Origin: JADGGV01 sp035715725
Lineage (GTDB): Bacteria > Gemmatimonadota > Gemmatimonadetes > Longimicrobiales > RSA9
Direction of reading: 5' to 3'
Assembly: GCA_035715725.1 (NCBI GenBank)
Contig: DASTKT010000162.1
Location: 62,001-126,000 of the forward strand
DNA: 64,000 nt
The notes under the pieces are model-generated. The model saw only the letters and a program-made list of their open reading frames with translations, ran no database searches and was not told where the DNA came from. Positions 53,098-62,743 of the stretch are shown here, one piece after another. Numbering within the stretch: the first letter of the stretch is position 1; each line of letters starts with the position of its first letter. The position numbers were made by a program, and so were the translations under genes.

Positions 53098-54297
53098 ATG
53101 GCGCTGGACATCCGGGTGCTGGACCTGTCGCAGAACCTGGCGGGACCGTTCTGCGCCCAGATCCTCGGCGACCTCGGCGCCGACGTGATCAAGGTCGAGC
53201 GCCCCGGCGTGGGCGACCCGGCCCGCGAGTGGGGCCCGCCGTTCTGGGACGGCGAGAGCCCGCTCTTCCTCTCCGGCAACCGGAACAAGCGCTCGCTGGC
53301 GCTCGACCTGAAGACGGCGGAAGGGCTCGAGGTCGTGCGGCGACTCGTCGCCACGGCGGACGTGGTGCTGCAGTCGTTCCGCGCCGGCGTGGCGGAGCGG
53401 CTCGGCCTCGGCTACGAGGACGTCCACACGCTGAACCCGCGGGCCGTGTACTGCGCGATCTCGGCGTTCGGGCCGCGCGGCCCGCTCCGCGACCTCCCCG
53501 GCTACGACCCGCTCATGCAGGCCTACGCCGGGATCATGTCGGTGAACGGCCACCCGGGGCAGCCGCCGAGCCGGGTTGGCACGTCGCTCATCGACATGGG
53601 CACCGGCATGTGGGCGGCGATCGGCGTGCTCGCGGCGCTGCGCGAGCGGGATCGGACCGGCCTCGGCGGCCACGTCGGCGCCTCGCTCTTCGAGACGGCG
53701 CTCGGCTGGAACGCCTACCACCTGCTGGGTTACTTCGGGACGGGCCGCGCACCCGGGCCGGGCGGGACGGGCTTCCCTTCGATCGCCCCGTACGAGGCGT
53801 TCCCCACGGCCGACGGTCGGCTCATGATCGCCGCGGCGAACGACGGGCTGTTCGTGAAGCTGTGCCAGGCGCTCGAGCTGCCCGAGCTGGCCGCGGACGT
53901 CCGCTTCCGGGAAAACCGAAGCCGCGTCGCGCACCGCGAAGAGCTGTCGGCGCGCATCGCCGCGCGGACCGGCGCCGAGCCGACCGCGGCCGTCGAGGCC
54001 CGGCTGCGGGCGGCGGGCGTGCCGTGCGCGCCGATCCTCGACGTGGCCGCCGTCGCCGCCGAGGAACAGACGCTGGCGACGGGGATCCTCCAGCCCGCGG
54101 CGCACGCCCGCATCCCGGGGTACCGCGGCGTAGGGATGCCCGTGGAGCTCGACGGCGAGCGCCCGGCGGCGCGCCGCGCGCCGCCGCTCGTGGGCGAGCA
54201 CACGCGCGAGATCCTGCGCGAGCTGGGCTACGACGACGACCGCATCGCCGCGCTGGAGGCGAGCGGCGCGGTGGAACAGAGGAATCCGGAAGCATGA
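53098..54297 (+). CDS. CaiB/BaiF-family (class III) CoA-transferase
   Basis: A 399-residue type III CoA-transferase. It begins with IRVLDLSQNLAGPFCAQILGDLGADVIKVE (pieces), has FLSGNRNKRSLALDLK, and the catalytic Asp is in LIDMGTGMW near 167. The C-terminal PAAHARIPGYRGVGMPVELDGE segment is usual. Such enzymes move CoA between acyl donors and acids (for example oxalate, carnitine, bile acids); the substrate is unknown. It starts 2 bp after the dehydrogenase stop and overlaps the next gene (ATGA). Confidence 0.92.
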   Translation: MALDIRVLDLSQNLAGPFCAQILGDLGADVIKVERPGVGDPAREWGPPFWDGESPLFLSGNRNKRSLALDLKTAEGLEVVRRLVATADVVLQSFRAGVAERLGLGYEDVHTLNPRAVYCAISAFGPRGPLRDLPGYDPLMQAYAGIMSVNGHPGQPPSRVGTSLIDMGTGMWAAIGVLAALRERDRTGLGGHVGASLFETALGWNAYHLLGYFGTGRAPGPGGTGFPSIAPYEAFPTADGRLMIAAANDGLFVKLCQALELPELAADVRFRENRSRVAHREELSARIAARTGAEPTAAVEARLRAAGVPCAPILDVAAVAAEEQTLATGILQPAAHARIPGYRGVGMPVELDGERPAARRAPPLVGEHTREILRELGYDDDRIAALEASGAVEQRNPEA

Positions 54298-55349
54298 CGC
54301 ATACGACCTGCGCGATCGTCGTCCTGGCGGCGCTCGGCGCCTCGCTCGCTGGCGCGCCGACTCGCGGCGCGGCGCAGACGCCTGGTACCCGCGTCCAGGA
54401 CGTCCGCGCCGAGCTGAGCGCCCTCGCCGACGACTCGATGCAGGGCCGCATGACGGCGTCCCCCGGCGGCGCCCGCGCCGCGCGCTACATCGCGCAGCGC
54501 ATGAAGGAGTTCGGGCTCCGGCCGGCGGGCGACAGTGGTTTCTTCCAGCGCGTGCCGCTGGCCCGCTCGCCGCACGCCGACGACCGCTCCGGCCTCGTGC
54601 TCCTGCACGCGCTCCAGGACCTCGACTCCGTTCCCGCGGAGGCGCGCGCCGTCGCCGTCAACGTCGTCGGCGTGCTCCCGGGGAGCGACGCGAAGCTGAA
54701 GGACGAGGCCATCCTCGTGGACGCGCACTACGACCACCTGGGCGTCGGCGAGCCGGTGGACGGCGACTCGATCTACAACGGCGCCGACGACGACGCCTCC
54801 GGCACCGTCGCGGTGCTCGAGATCGCGCGGGCGCTCGCGGCCGGCCCGCGGCCGAAGCGCACGGTCGTCTTCCTGGCGACGACGGGAGAGGAGGTCGGAC
54901 TGCTCGGCACGCGCTGGTACCTCGCGCACCCGGTCGTGCCGCTGGAGCGCACCGTCGCGAACCTCGAGATCGAGATGATCGGGCGGCCGGACTCGCTCGC
55001 GGGTGGCCGCGGCAAGGGATGGCTCACCGGCTACGAGCGCTCCACGATGGGGAGCATGTTCGAGCGCGCCGGCATCGCCATCGTCCCCGATCCGCACCCG
55101 GCTCAGAGCTTCTTCACGCGCAGCGACAACATCGCGTTCGCGCGCCGCGGCATCCCGGCGCACACGCTCTCGTCCTACAACCTGCACACCGACTATCACA
55201 CCCCGGCCGACGAGGCGGACCGCGTCGACCTCGACCACATGACCGGGATCATCCGCGCCGGCGCCCGCGCGGTCCGGCTGCTGGCGAACGGGCCGGTGCC
55301 GAGGTGGCGCCCCGGCGGGCGGCCCGCGGCGGAACCGGCTCGGCCGTAG
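54294..55349 (+). CDS. Secreted M28-family peptidase
   Basis: A 351-residue exported zinc peptidase. The signal peptide is about 1-27 (VVLAALGASLAGAP...AAQ). The core has ILVDAHYDHLG (zinc His, near 145), NGADDDASGT (zinc Asp), ATTGEEVGLLG (catalytic Glu pair), NLEIEMIGRPD and NLHTDYHTPAD (zinc His). No PA domain is present, unlike the M28 protein at 45859-47427, so these are separate paralogues. The ATG at 54294 overlaps the CoA-transferase stop by 4 bases, an unusual partnership for a secreted peptidase. Confidence 0.92.
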   Translation: MTHTTCAIVVLAALGASLAGAPTRGAAQTPGTRVQDVRAELSALADDSMQGRMTASPGGARAARYIAQRMKEFGLRPAGDSGFFQRVPLARSPHADDRSGLVLLHALQDLDSVPAEARAVAVNVVGVLPGSDAKLKDEAILVDAHYDHLGVGEPVDGDSIYNGADDDASGTVAVLEIARALAAGPRPKRTVVFLATTGEEVGLLGTRWYLAHPVVPLERTVANLEIEMIGRPDSLAGGRGKGWLTGYERSTMGSMFERAGIAIVPDPHPAQSFFTRSDNIAFARRGIPAHTLSSYNLHTDYHTPADEADRVDLDHMTGIIRAGARAVRLLANGPVPRWRPGGRPAAEPARP

Positions 55350-55369
55350 GCGCCGGGCGGCCGTCGCCG

Positions 55370-55819
55370 TCACCGATACCGCACGTCCTCCTCGCTGCCG
55401 CTCTCCGGGATGTGGCCGCGCTCGTAGTGGAGCCCGGAGAGCCGCATCAGCTCGTGCCACCGGTTCCGTACCCAGTTCTCGAGCTCCTCCTGCATCTCGT
55501 GCTCCTCCGCGTCCGTGAACGCGGGCTCCTCGACGATGGTGGACGGCACGTCGATGGACGCGAATGGCCGCCCGTCGTTCCAGTGGAAGTGCGCCACCTC
55601 GTAGTGGGTGGGGCCGTAGCTCCGGCCGTCGGAGACGAGGAGCGGACGCCAGCGGCTGGGCCCCCGGTCGGGGGTCACGAAGATGCTGATGTCCGTCGCG
55701 GGATCGTCCCGTACCTGGTCGTAGCCGTGCTCCTCACCCTGCGCCGCCGCCGTCCGCCGCAGCTCGTCCCACTGCTCCTTCGTCACCTCGATCTCGAAGA
55801 ACAGGTCGCGCCGTTGCAT
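55370..55819 (-). CDS. Hypothetical acidic protein
   Basis: A 149-residue acidic, probably cytoplasmic protein that I do not recognise. Features: RRDLFFEIEVTKEQWDEL at the start, ISIFVTPDRGPSRWRPLLV in the middle and a Glu-rich C-terminal third. No signal peptide or membrane helix. The start ATG at 55819 has an excellent GAGGAGGAC site. It converges with the M28 gene (20 bp apart) and diverges from the TonB receptor gene across 254 bp. Confidence 0.75.
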   Translation of the reverse strand: MQRRDLFFEIEVTKEQWDELRRTAAAQGEEHGYDQVRDDPATDISIFVTPDRGPSRWRPLLVSDGRSYGPTHYEVAHFHWNDGRPFASIDVPSTIVEEPAFTDAEEHEMQEELENWVRNRWHELMRLSGLHYERGHIPESGSEEDVRYR

Positions 55820-56073
55820 CGGTCCTCCTCGGTCGCGGGTCCCGAGGAGTCGAGGACGGCAAGGTGGGTGCCGGGGGCAGGGGGCGCCCGCCGCGCCCGC
55901 CCGACGCGTCTCCACCGGACTCTCCGGGGCAGGCGTTGAAGGTCGGCTCGAGCTGCTGCTGGATTTCGGTCAGAACCCGTTGTCGCTTCATCATTCCGCG
56001 CGCTACTGCTGCGCGAATCCGCGGCCCCGGCTAGATTGTCTGCCCTCCCCTGGATCGATAAACGGAGCATCGC

Positions 56074-59000
56074 ATGCCGAATGTGCAGATCCGCCGGTGG
56101 ATGATCGTGCCGTTAGTCCTGCTGGCGTCGGCCGGCATCCACGGGACTCTCCTCGCGCAGGTACCTCTCGGCAACGTCTCCGGGCAGGTGCGGGACCAGG
56201 CCACCGGCCGGCCGGTCGTGGGCGCGCGGATCACGGTGGACAACGTCGCCCCGAGCGCGTCGACCGACCGCGCCGGCGGCTTCACGCTGACGAGCGTGCC
56301 GGCCGGGATGCAGGTGATCCGGGCACGGCGGATCGGGTACGCCCCGGGAAGCGCGACGGTGAACGTGCCGGTCAACGGCTCGGCCGCGGCCGAGCTCGAG
56401 CTGCGGTCCGAGGGCCTGGTCGACACGGTCACGGTCGTCTCGCCGGCCCGTGGCGCAGCGCTCGCTCGTGCCGCCGCGCCAGGTCCGGACACGGCGCGGC
56501 CGGACCCGTGGACGAGCTGGGCGCTCGGCGCGGACGTCTTGCGCTCGCTCCCGGTCGACAGCCTGCGCGACGCCCTCGCGCTGCTGCCGGGCGTCTACGA
56601 CGGCGGCGACGAGCGCGGCCCGCGCGTCCGCGGTGCCCCGGCCGGCGAGACGTCGGTGTACCTCGACGGCGTCTGGCTGCGCAACCTCGACAGCGGCCGG
56701 CCGTCGCTGCTGCGGATCGAGCCGCGCGAGGTCGCGTCGCTCGCGCTGCGGCCGTCGTTCGGCGCGGAGCGCGGCGGCGCGCGTGCGGCGGTGATCGAGC
56801 TGGAGAGCCCCCTGGCCGATGCGCGCTGGCGCGGCGACGCCGCCTTCCAGACCGACCAGGTCACGATCGGCGCGGGGTACGGCTACTCGCGCGCGGACGT
56901 CTACGTCGGCGGGCCGCTCGCCGGCGAGCGGCTCAGCCTCTCGTTCGCGGGTACGGCGGTCGGACGCGAGGATGCGCGGCCGACGTTCGCGCCGGAGGAG
57001 CTGGGGCGGGTCACGCTGCCGCTCGACGGCCGGCCGGCGGTCAGCGCGCCGGTCGGGCCCACCCGCTGGTTCCGCCAGACCGGCACCTTCGACACATTCG
57101 CCGTGCCCGGCGGCTCGCCGATCAACCTGCACCACTTCGAAGAGATCACCGGGCTGGACGGACGCAAGCCGTTCAACAACGGCGACGAGTACGCGGCGAA
57201 TCTCGTGCTCCGCGCCGCGCCGACGGAGGGGACCATGCTGCGGCTCGGCCTCACCGCCTCGCGCGACCAGCGACGGTTCCTCGTGCCGGCGTTCGCATTC
57301 CGGCCGCAGTCGCTGCCGGCGCGGCGGGAGAAGAGCTACCTGCTGCGCGCGGAGCTGAGCCAGCGGCTCGGGCGGAGCGGCGTGCTCCGCCTGCTCGCCG
57401 GCGTCCTGCGCGACGAGGCGATGGAGGGCTTCCTCGGCGAGACGCTCGCCGACACGGCCGCCGTGCTCCGCGGCGGCGCGTACCCGATGGCGGGCGACGC
57501 GCTCGGCTTCACGTTCGCCGACTTCCACTTCCCGTTCGAGAAGACGTACACGGTCGCGCGGTGGATGGAGCGGTACCGGGCGATGCAGACGGACCCGTCG
57601 CTCAGCTACCTGCGCGCGTTCGGGACGCTGATCGACCCGGCCACGGGCGCGCCGTACACGGAGCTCAAGGCGGCGAACCTGTTCCAGGGGTGGACCTCGC
57701 CCGACAACCCCTACGGCATCCCCGAGTTCCTCTACAGCGGCTTCGGGGGGTTCGCGTCCAGCCGCGAGCGCACACTGTTCGCGCGCGGCGAGCTGGGGTG
57801 GGCGGCCGGGCGCGGGGGGCGGCTGAGCGTCGGTGCCGAGGTGTACCGGAAGCACGTCGAGCACCTGGGGGACACGTCTCCTGGCAGATCGATCAACAGC
57901 CTGGCCACGTCCTCTGTCACGGTCGAGGCGTACGAGGCGCACCCCACGATCGTCGGCGCGTGGGCGAGTGACCGGGTGGAGATCGGGCCGGCGATCCTCG
58001 ACGCCGGCGTCCGCCTCGACGGCTTCTCGAGCGACGTCGCGTACCCGACGATCCCCGGGTTCGTCTTCGCGACGTTCAGTGCATTCACCGGCGAGACCAT
58101 CACGCCGACGTTCATCGAGCCGGACGCGGAGTGGCACCTGTCGCCGAGGGTTGCGGTAACGGCGTCGCTGCGGCCGCGCACCCGGCTGCGCGCGAGCGTC
58201 GGCGGGTACACGCAGATCGTGCCGCTCGAGGCGCTGTACGCCGGGGTCAATATTGACCTCGACAAGACCAACCACGCCGGCTTCTTCGGCCGTCCGATCG
58301 GGATGCCGCGGGTCCTCGCCTTCGAGCTCGGACTCACCCAGAGCGTCGGCGTGGGGACGACGTTCGAACTCGACGGCTACTACCGGGACCGGCGGCGCGA
58401 TCCGACCGTCCGGGTGATCGACGCCGTGTACCCGGCTCACGGCGTGGGACACGTTCCCGCGCTCGCGAACGGGAGGATGAGGGAACGAGGCGTCGAAGGG
58501 CGCGCCACGCAGCGTCTCGGCCGGGTCGCCTCGATCCAGGCGAACTACGGCTTCGTGGCGGTCGGCGGCATCGCGGAAGGGGGCTTCACCGATCACATCC
58601 ACGCCGTCGCCGCCACCGCGACCCTCCGCACGCCCGCGGACGTTCTCGGCGAGCGCGCGCTCGCCAGCCGCGTGCTCGGCGATCTCGACATCTCGCTCAC
58701 GTTCCACGGCCACAACGGCCTGCCATACACGCGCTCCAGCACGCCGGGCGCCACGGCGCTGTTCCCACCGCCCGGCGGCACGTTCCTGGAGCCGCTCAAC
58801 GCCTCGCGCCTCCCGTGGATCTACACGCTCGACGGCCGGGTCGGGCGCGAGGTCCGGATAGGGTCCGGGAAGTCGCTCGTCGCCTACGTCGACGGTCGCA
58901 ACCTGCTGAACCGCCAGAACGTGCTCGATCTGTTCAGCGGCACGGGCTCGCCTGTCGATCCGGGCGTCACGTTCGTGGCCATGAACACGGCCGAGGCCTC

Positions 59001-59250
59001 GCGCATTCCGGGGCAGGACGTCGTCCTTGCCGACATGCCCGCGCAGAACGCCGCCGACGTCACGCGGCAAGCGCTCTTCCAGCGCCGCGAGCAGTTGTTC
59101 GGTAACGGCGACGGGGTGTTCACCGTCGAGGAGCAGGCGCGCTCCTCGCTGGCCTCGTTTCTGGCCACCGGGTGGTCGAACGAGCGATTGCCCGCGGAGT
59201 TCTTCGGCACGCCACGCCAGGTGCGGGTCGGGATCGAGTGGCGGTTTTGA
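56074..59250 (+). CDS. TonB-dependent outer-membrane receptor with carboxypeptidase-regulatory-like domain
   Basis: A 1058-residue outer-membrane receptor. The signal peptide is about 1-29 (IVPLVLLASAGIHGTLLAQ). Residues 32-115 form a CarbopepD_reg-like beta-sandwich (GNVSGQVRDQATGRPVVGARITV pieces), as in SusC-type receptors. The plug (about 150-240) has ALALLPGVYDGG and VRGAPAGETSVYLDGVWL. The remaining ~800 residues are a 22-strand-type barrel ending in WRF. It imports a large ligand (siderophore, vitamin or oligomer) with TonB energy; the ligand is not inferable, and no SusD partner is adjacent. The ATG at 56074 has GGAG 7 bases upstream. A TAGATT -10-like element lies at 56032-56037. Confidence 0.92.
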   Translation: MPNVQIRRWMIVPLVLLASAGIHGTLLAQVPLGNVSGQVRDQATGRPVVGARITVDNVAPSASTDRAGGFTLTSVPAGMQVIRARRIGYAPGSATVNVPVNGSAAAELELRSEGLVDTVTVVSPARGAALARAAAPGPDTARPDPWTSWALGADVLRSLPVDSLRDALALLPGVYDGGDERGPRVRGAPAGETSVYLDGVWLRNLDSGRPSLLRIEPREVASLALRPSFGAERGGARAAVIELESPLADARWRGDAAFQTDQVTIGAGYGYSRADVYVGGPLAGERLSLSFAGTAVGREDARPTFAPEELGRVTLPLDGRPAVSAPVGPTRWFRQTGTFDTFAVPGGSPINLHHFEEITGLDGRKPFNNGDEYAANLVLRAAPTEGTMLRLGLTASRDQRRFLVPAFAFRPQSLPARREKSYLLRAELSQRLGRSGVLRLLAGVLRDEAMEGFLGETLADTAAVLRGGAYPMAGDALGFTFADFHFPFEKTYTVARWMERYRAMQTDPSLSYLRAFGTLIDPATGAPYTELKAANLFQGWTSPDNPYGIPEFLYSGFGGFASSRERTLFARGELGWAAGRGGRLSVGAEVYRKHVEHLGDTSPGRSINSLATSSVTVEAYEAHPTIVGAWASDRVEIGPAILDAGVRLDGFSSDVAYPTIPGFVFATFSAFTGETITPTFIEPDAEWHLSPRVAVTASLRPRTRLRASVGGYTQIVPLEALYAGVNIDLDKTNHAGFFGRPIGMPRVLAFELGLTQSVGVGTTFELDGYYRDRRRDPTVRVIDAVYPAHGVGHVPALANGRMRERGVEGRATQRLGRVASIQANYGFVAVGGIAEGGFTDHIHAVAATATLRTPADVLGERALASRVLGDLDISLTFHGHNGLPYTRSSTPGATALFPPPGGTFLEPLNASRLPWIYTLDGRVGREVRIGSGKSLVAYVDGRNLLNRQNVLDLFSGTGSPVDPGVTFVAMNTAEASRIPGQDVVLADMPAQNAADVTRQALFQRREQLFGNGDGVFTVEEQARSSLASFLATGWSNERLPAEFFGTPRQVRVGIEWRF

Positions 59251-59255
59251 CGGAT

Positions 59256-59289
59256 GGCCGCACGAGCCGCGGGGATCACGGCCGTTTTT
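59256..59289 (+). terminator. Putative terminator of the TonB receptor gene
   Basis: GGCCG (59256-59260) pairs with CGGCC (59279-59283), followed by G and five T (59285-59289), six bp past the stop codon. The stem is short, but the T-run is rare in this GC-rich DNA. Confidence 0.5.
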
Positions 59290-59318
59290 CGATTCGGGCG
59301 AAGGACCGGACCTGGATC

Positions 59319-59348
59319 GGGTACGGGTAGGGGTAAGGGTACGGGTAC
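59319..59348. repeat. Five tandem GGGTAN hexamers (telomere-like, G-quadruplex-capable)
   Basis: Five consecutive hexamers GGGTAC, GGGTAG, GGGTAA, GGGTAC, GGGTAC. Each has three G and a three-base spacer, the layout of telomeric G-quadruplex DNA. The tract is downstream of the receptor gene on its sense strand. The rest of the 334-bp gap holds two terminators and a CCGG-rich stretch, without genes. Confidence 0.85.
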
Positions 59349-59469
59349 GTAGCACACCGGACCACGTCGGCGCGGGAGTATCCGGTTCGTAAACGTCTCC
59401 GTACCCGGCCGGAGACGGCAGTAGCCGGTCCTACCGGCCGGCCACTCGCGAGGCAGCGCACAACGAGAC

Positions 59470-59499
59470 GAGCCCGGGCGGCCTCCACCGCCCGGGCTC
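59470..59499 (-). terminator. Perfect 12-bp hairpin downstream of the RND pump operon
   Basis: GAGCCCGGGCGG and CCGCCCGGGCTC form a perfect stem with a 6-base loop, followed on the minus strand by GTCTCGTTGTG. Eighty-five bp beyond the pump stop. Probably ends the efflux operon and may stop rightward transcripts as well. Confidence 0.7.
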
Positions 59500-59584
59500 C
59501 TCGCGTCGAACCGCCTCCGCGGCTCCGAGGCATCGTCCGCGTTCGTCGTGTAAGACGCCCACGCCGCCGAGGCGAGCCGCCGCC

Positions 59585-62500
59585 TCAGTCCCCCGCCGGC
59601 ACCGCCTCCGGCTCGCCCGCCGGCGCGTGCGCCCGCCGCTTCGTGAAGCGGTGCACGAGCGCCTCCTTCCACTCGTCCAGGATCTCGTAGACGGTGGGGA
59701 TGACGAGGAGCGTGAGGAGCGTGGAGGTGATGACGCCGCCGATGACGGCGCGCCCGAGCGGCGCCCGGAAATCGGCGCCCTCGCCCAGGCCGAGCGCGAC
59801 GGGGATCATCCCGGCGATCAGCGCGAACGTCGTCATCAGGATCGGGCGCAGGCGGATGCGGCCGGCCTCGATCAGCGCGTCGCGGCGCGACATGCCGCGC
59901 TCCATCCCCCACTTCGCGAAGTCGATGAGCAGGATCGCGTTCTTCGCGACGATCCCGGCCAGCAGGATCACGCCGATCATGCTCATGATGTTCAGCGTGT
60001 CCCGCGTGATGATGAGCGCGATGACGACGCCGATGAGCGAGAGCGGCAGCGAGAGCAGGATCGCGAAGGGATCGAGGAAGCTGCCGAACTGCACGACCAG
60101 GATGAAGTACATGAGCAGGATGGCGAAGGCGAGGGCCGCGAAGATGCGGCCGAAGACCTCGGCCTGGTCCTTCACCTGGCCGCCCTGCGTGATGCGGTAG
60201 CCGGATGGGATCGGCACCCGGCGGACGGCCTCGTTGATCTCGCGGGAGACGCTGCTCAGGTCGCGCCCCTCCACGTTGGCGCCGATGGTGACGACCTTGT
60301 CGCGGTCGAGATGGTCGATCTGCGCCGGCCCGACGCCGTCGCGGACGGTGGCCACCTGCTCGAGGGGGATCGTGCTGGGGGCCTGGCCGGCGCCGGCGCC
60401 CTGGAGCACGAGCGGGAGCTGGCGCAGGTCGGCGGCGCGGCGGCGCGCCTCGGGCGTGAGGCGCACCTCCACGTCGCGCGTCTCGCCGGTCGGGTCGACC
60501 CAGTCGCCGGCGTCGATGCCGGCGAACGCGGGGCGCAGCGACTGCGCGATCTGGCCGGTGGTCACGCCGAGCGAGCCGGCCACACCGCGGTTGACCTGGA
60601 TCTCGAGCTCGGGCTTCTGGCCGCGGGTCGAGAGGCCGACGTCCGCGGCGCCGGGGACCTTGCGTGCCTCGACGGCCATCCGTTCGGCGAGCGCCGTGAG
60701 CGTGGTGGCATCCGGGCCGCGCAGCTCGACCTGGATCTGCTTCTGCGCGCCGCCCATGCCGCCCGAGAAGATCCAGGCGGTCACACCGCCGAGGCGCCGC
60801 ATCTCCTGGCGCAGCTCGGCGGCCAGCTCGGACTGGTGCAGGCTCCGCTCGTTCTTCGGCACCAGCTTCACGTACAGGTTCGCCTGGTCGACGGAGCCGC
60901 TCCCGCTCGCCGCGCCCACGCTGGCGAAGGTGTACGCCACTTCCGGGTGCGCGCGGATGACCCGCGCCACCTCGTCGGTCTTCAGCCGCGTGTAGTCGAG
61001 GTTCGAGCCGGGCGGCGTCTCGATCTGCACGTTCAGCTCGCTGTTGTCGCTGTCCGGGAAGAAGCCGCCGCCGCCGAACATGAACTGCAGCACGAACGCG
61101 AGCACGAACGTGCCGCCGGCGATGCCGATCATGCTCCAGCGGTGATCCAGCGCCCAGGCGATGAGGCGCTTGTAGTTGTCGGCCTGCCCGTCGAACCAGA
61201 CGTTGAAGCGGTCGAGCGCGCGGGCGATCGGGTTCTTCCGCTCGTGCCCCTCCGTCTGCGGGTCCGCCCAGTACGCCGACAGCATCGGGTCGAGGGAGAA
61301 CGACACGAACAGCGAGACCAGCACCGCCGCGGCGATCGTCAGCGCGAACGGCTTGAACCACTGCCCGGCCACGCCGTACATGAAGCCGACGGGGACGAAG
61401 ACGCAGACGATCGAGAACGTCGTCGCCGCCACGGCGAGGCCGATCTGCGCGGTCCCCTTGCGCGACGCCTCGTAGTGGTCCTCCCCCATCTCGATGTGCC
61501 GCACGATGTTCTCGCGCACGACGATGGCGTCGTCGATCAGGATGCCGATGGCCAGCGAGAGCCCGAGCAGCGACATCGTGTTCAGCGAGAAGCCGAACAG
61601 CCAGACGGGGATGAACGCGGCCAGCACCGAGACCGGCAGCGCCAGACCCGTGATCACGGTCGAGCGCCACGAGTTCAGGAACAGGAAGACGACGAGGATC
61701 GTGAGCAGCGCGCCCTCGATCAGCGCCTCCTCGACGTTGCGTACCGAGTTCCGCACGCGGACGCCGGCATCCTGCACGACGTCCAGCCTCGCCGCGGCCG
61801 GCAGCCGCTTCTGCAGCTCCGCCACCGTCTTCCGCACCTCGTCCGCCACCGTCGTGGTGCTCTTCCCCTTCGCCATCAGCACCTGGATGCCGACGGCGGG
61901 CCGGCCGTTGAAGAGCGCCATCGAGCGCGGCTCCTCCGTGCCGTCCCGGACGTTGGCGACGTCGCCGAGGCGGATCACCCGCCCGTTGCGCTCCGCCACC
62001 ACGAGCCCGAGGAAGTCCTCCGGCCGATCGAGCCGCCCCTGCAGCCGGATCGTCCGCTCGGTGATCGAGCCGTTCACGCGCCCGACCGGCGCCGCCAGGT
62101 TCTGCGACTGGAGCGCCTGAACGACCTGCGAGATGCCGACGCCGTTCGACGCCAGATCCTGCGGCCGCAGCTCCACGGTCAGCTCCCGCTCCGCGCCGCC
62201 GACCACGTTCACCGTGGCGACGCCGTTCAGCGCCGACAGCTCCCGCTTGATCATCGGATCCGCGAGCTGCGTCAGCTCCGCCTGCGACATCGTGGGCGAG
62301 GAGAGCGTCAGCGTGACGATCGGGAAGTCCGCCGGGTCGAAGCGCCGCAGGATCGGCTCCTCGATCTCCTGCGGCAGGTCGCCACGGATCGACGAGATCG
62401 CGTCCCGCACGTCCTGCGACGCCTGCTCGACACCCTTGTCGAAGGTGAAGAAGACGATGATCTGCGCGAAGCCGTCGTTCGCCGTCGACTGGATCCGGTC

Positions 62501-62731
62501 GATGCCGTTGATCCCGGAGACCGCCTCCTCGATCCGGTCGACCACCTCGCGCTCGACCGTCTCCGGCGCCGCGCCGGGATACGGCACGGAGACGGCGACG
62601 ATCGGGTTGTCGAGGTCCGGGAACTCGTCCACCTCGAGCTGGATCAGCGCGTAGATGCCGAACACGACGAGGAAGATCATCGCCGTGATCGTGACGATCG
62701 GCCGCTTGATCGCGAAATCGGAAATGAACAT
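59585..62731 (-). CDS. RND efflux transporter (AcrB/HAE1-type)
   Basis: A 1048-residue inner-membrane proton-driven pump. Twelve helices in the AcrB pattern, with two large periplasmic loops. Helix 4 has the proton-relay acidic pair in GILIDDAIVVREN near 404, and helix 10 has the conserved Lys in AGIVAKNAILLIDFAKWG. The start MFISDFAIKRPIVTITAMI is characteristic. Likely substrates are hydrophobic toxins or drugs. It lies 12 bp after the adaptor gene and is followed by a strong hairpin. Length and motifs are complete. Confidence 0.96.
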   Translation of the reverse strand: MFISDFAIKRPIVTITAMIFLVVFGIYALIQLEVDEFPDLDNPIVAVSVPYPGAAPETVEREVVDRIEEAVSGINGIDRIQSTANDGFAQIIVFFTFDKGVEQASQDVRDAISSIRGDLPQEIEEPILRRFDPADFPIVTLTLSSPTMSQAELTQLADPMIKRELSALNGVATVNVVGGAERELTVELRPQDLASNGVGISQVVQALQSQNLAAPVGRVNGSITERTIRLQGRLDRPEDFLGLVVAERNGRVIRLGDVANVRDGTEEPRSMALFNGRPAVGIQVLMAKGKSTTTVADEVRKTVAELQKRLPAAARLDVVQDAGVRVRNSVRNVEEALIEGALLTILVVFLFLNSWRSTVITGLALPVSVLAAFIPVWLFGFSLNTMSLLGLSLAIGILIDDAIVVRENIVRHIEMGEDHYEASRKGTAQIGLAVAATTFSIVCVFVPVGFMYGVAGQWFKPFALTIAAAVLVSLFVSFSLDPMLSAYWADPQTEGHERKNPIARALDRFNVWFDGQADNYKRLIAWALDHRWSMIGIAGGTFVLAFVLQFMFGGGGFFPDSDNSELNVQIETPPGSNLDYTRLKTDEVARVIRAHPEVAYTFASVGAASGSGSVDQANLYVKLVPKNERSLHQSELAAELRQEMRRLGGVTAWIFSGGMGGAQKQIQVELRGPDATTLTALAERMAVEARKVPGAADVGLSTRGQKPELEIQVNRGVAGSLGVTTGQIAQSLRPAFAGIDAGDWVDPTGETRDVEVRLTPEARRRAADLRQLPLVLQGAGAGQAPSTIPLEQVATVRDGVGPAQIDHLDRDKVVTIGANVEGRDLSSVSREINEAVRRVPIPSGYRITQGGQVKDQAEVFGRIFAALAFAILLMYFILVVQFGSFLDPFAILLSLPLSLIGVVIALIITRDTLNIMSMIGVILLAGIVAKNAILLIDFAKWGMERGMSRRDALIEAGRIRLRPILMTTFALIAGMIPVALGLGEGADFRAPLGRAVIGGVITSTLLTLLVIPTVYEILDEWKEALVHRFTKRRAHAPAGEPEAVPAGD

Positions 62732-62743
62732 CGCTGGCTCCTC

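Noticed and set aside
55734..55994. A minus-strand open frame beginning MMKRQRVLTEIQQQLEP upstream of the 149-residue hypothetical gene
   Set aside because: The first ~30 residues look protein-like, but the frame then runs into Pro/Arg-rich sequence, overlaps the well-supported gene in another phase and lacks a clear ribosome-binding site. A very small gene or old frameshift remains possible.
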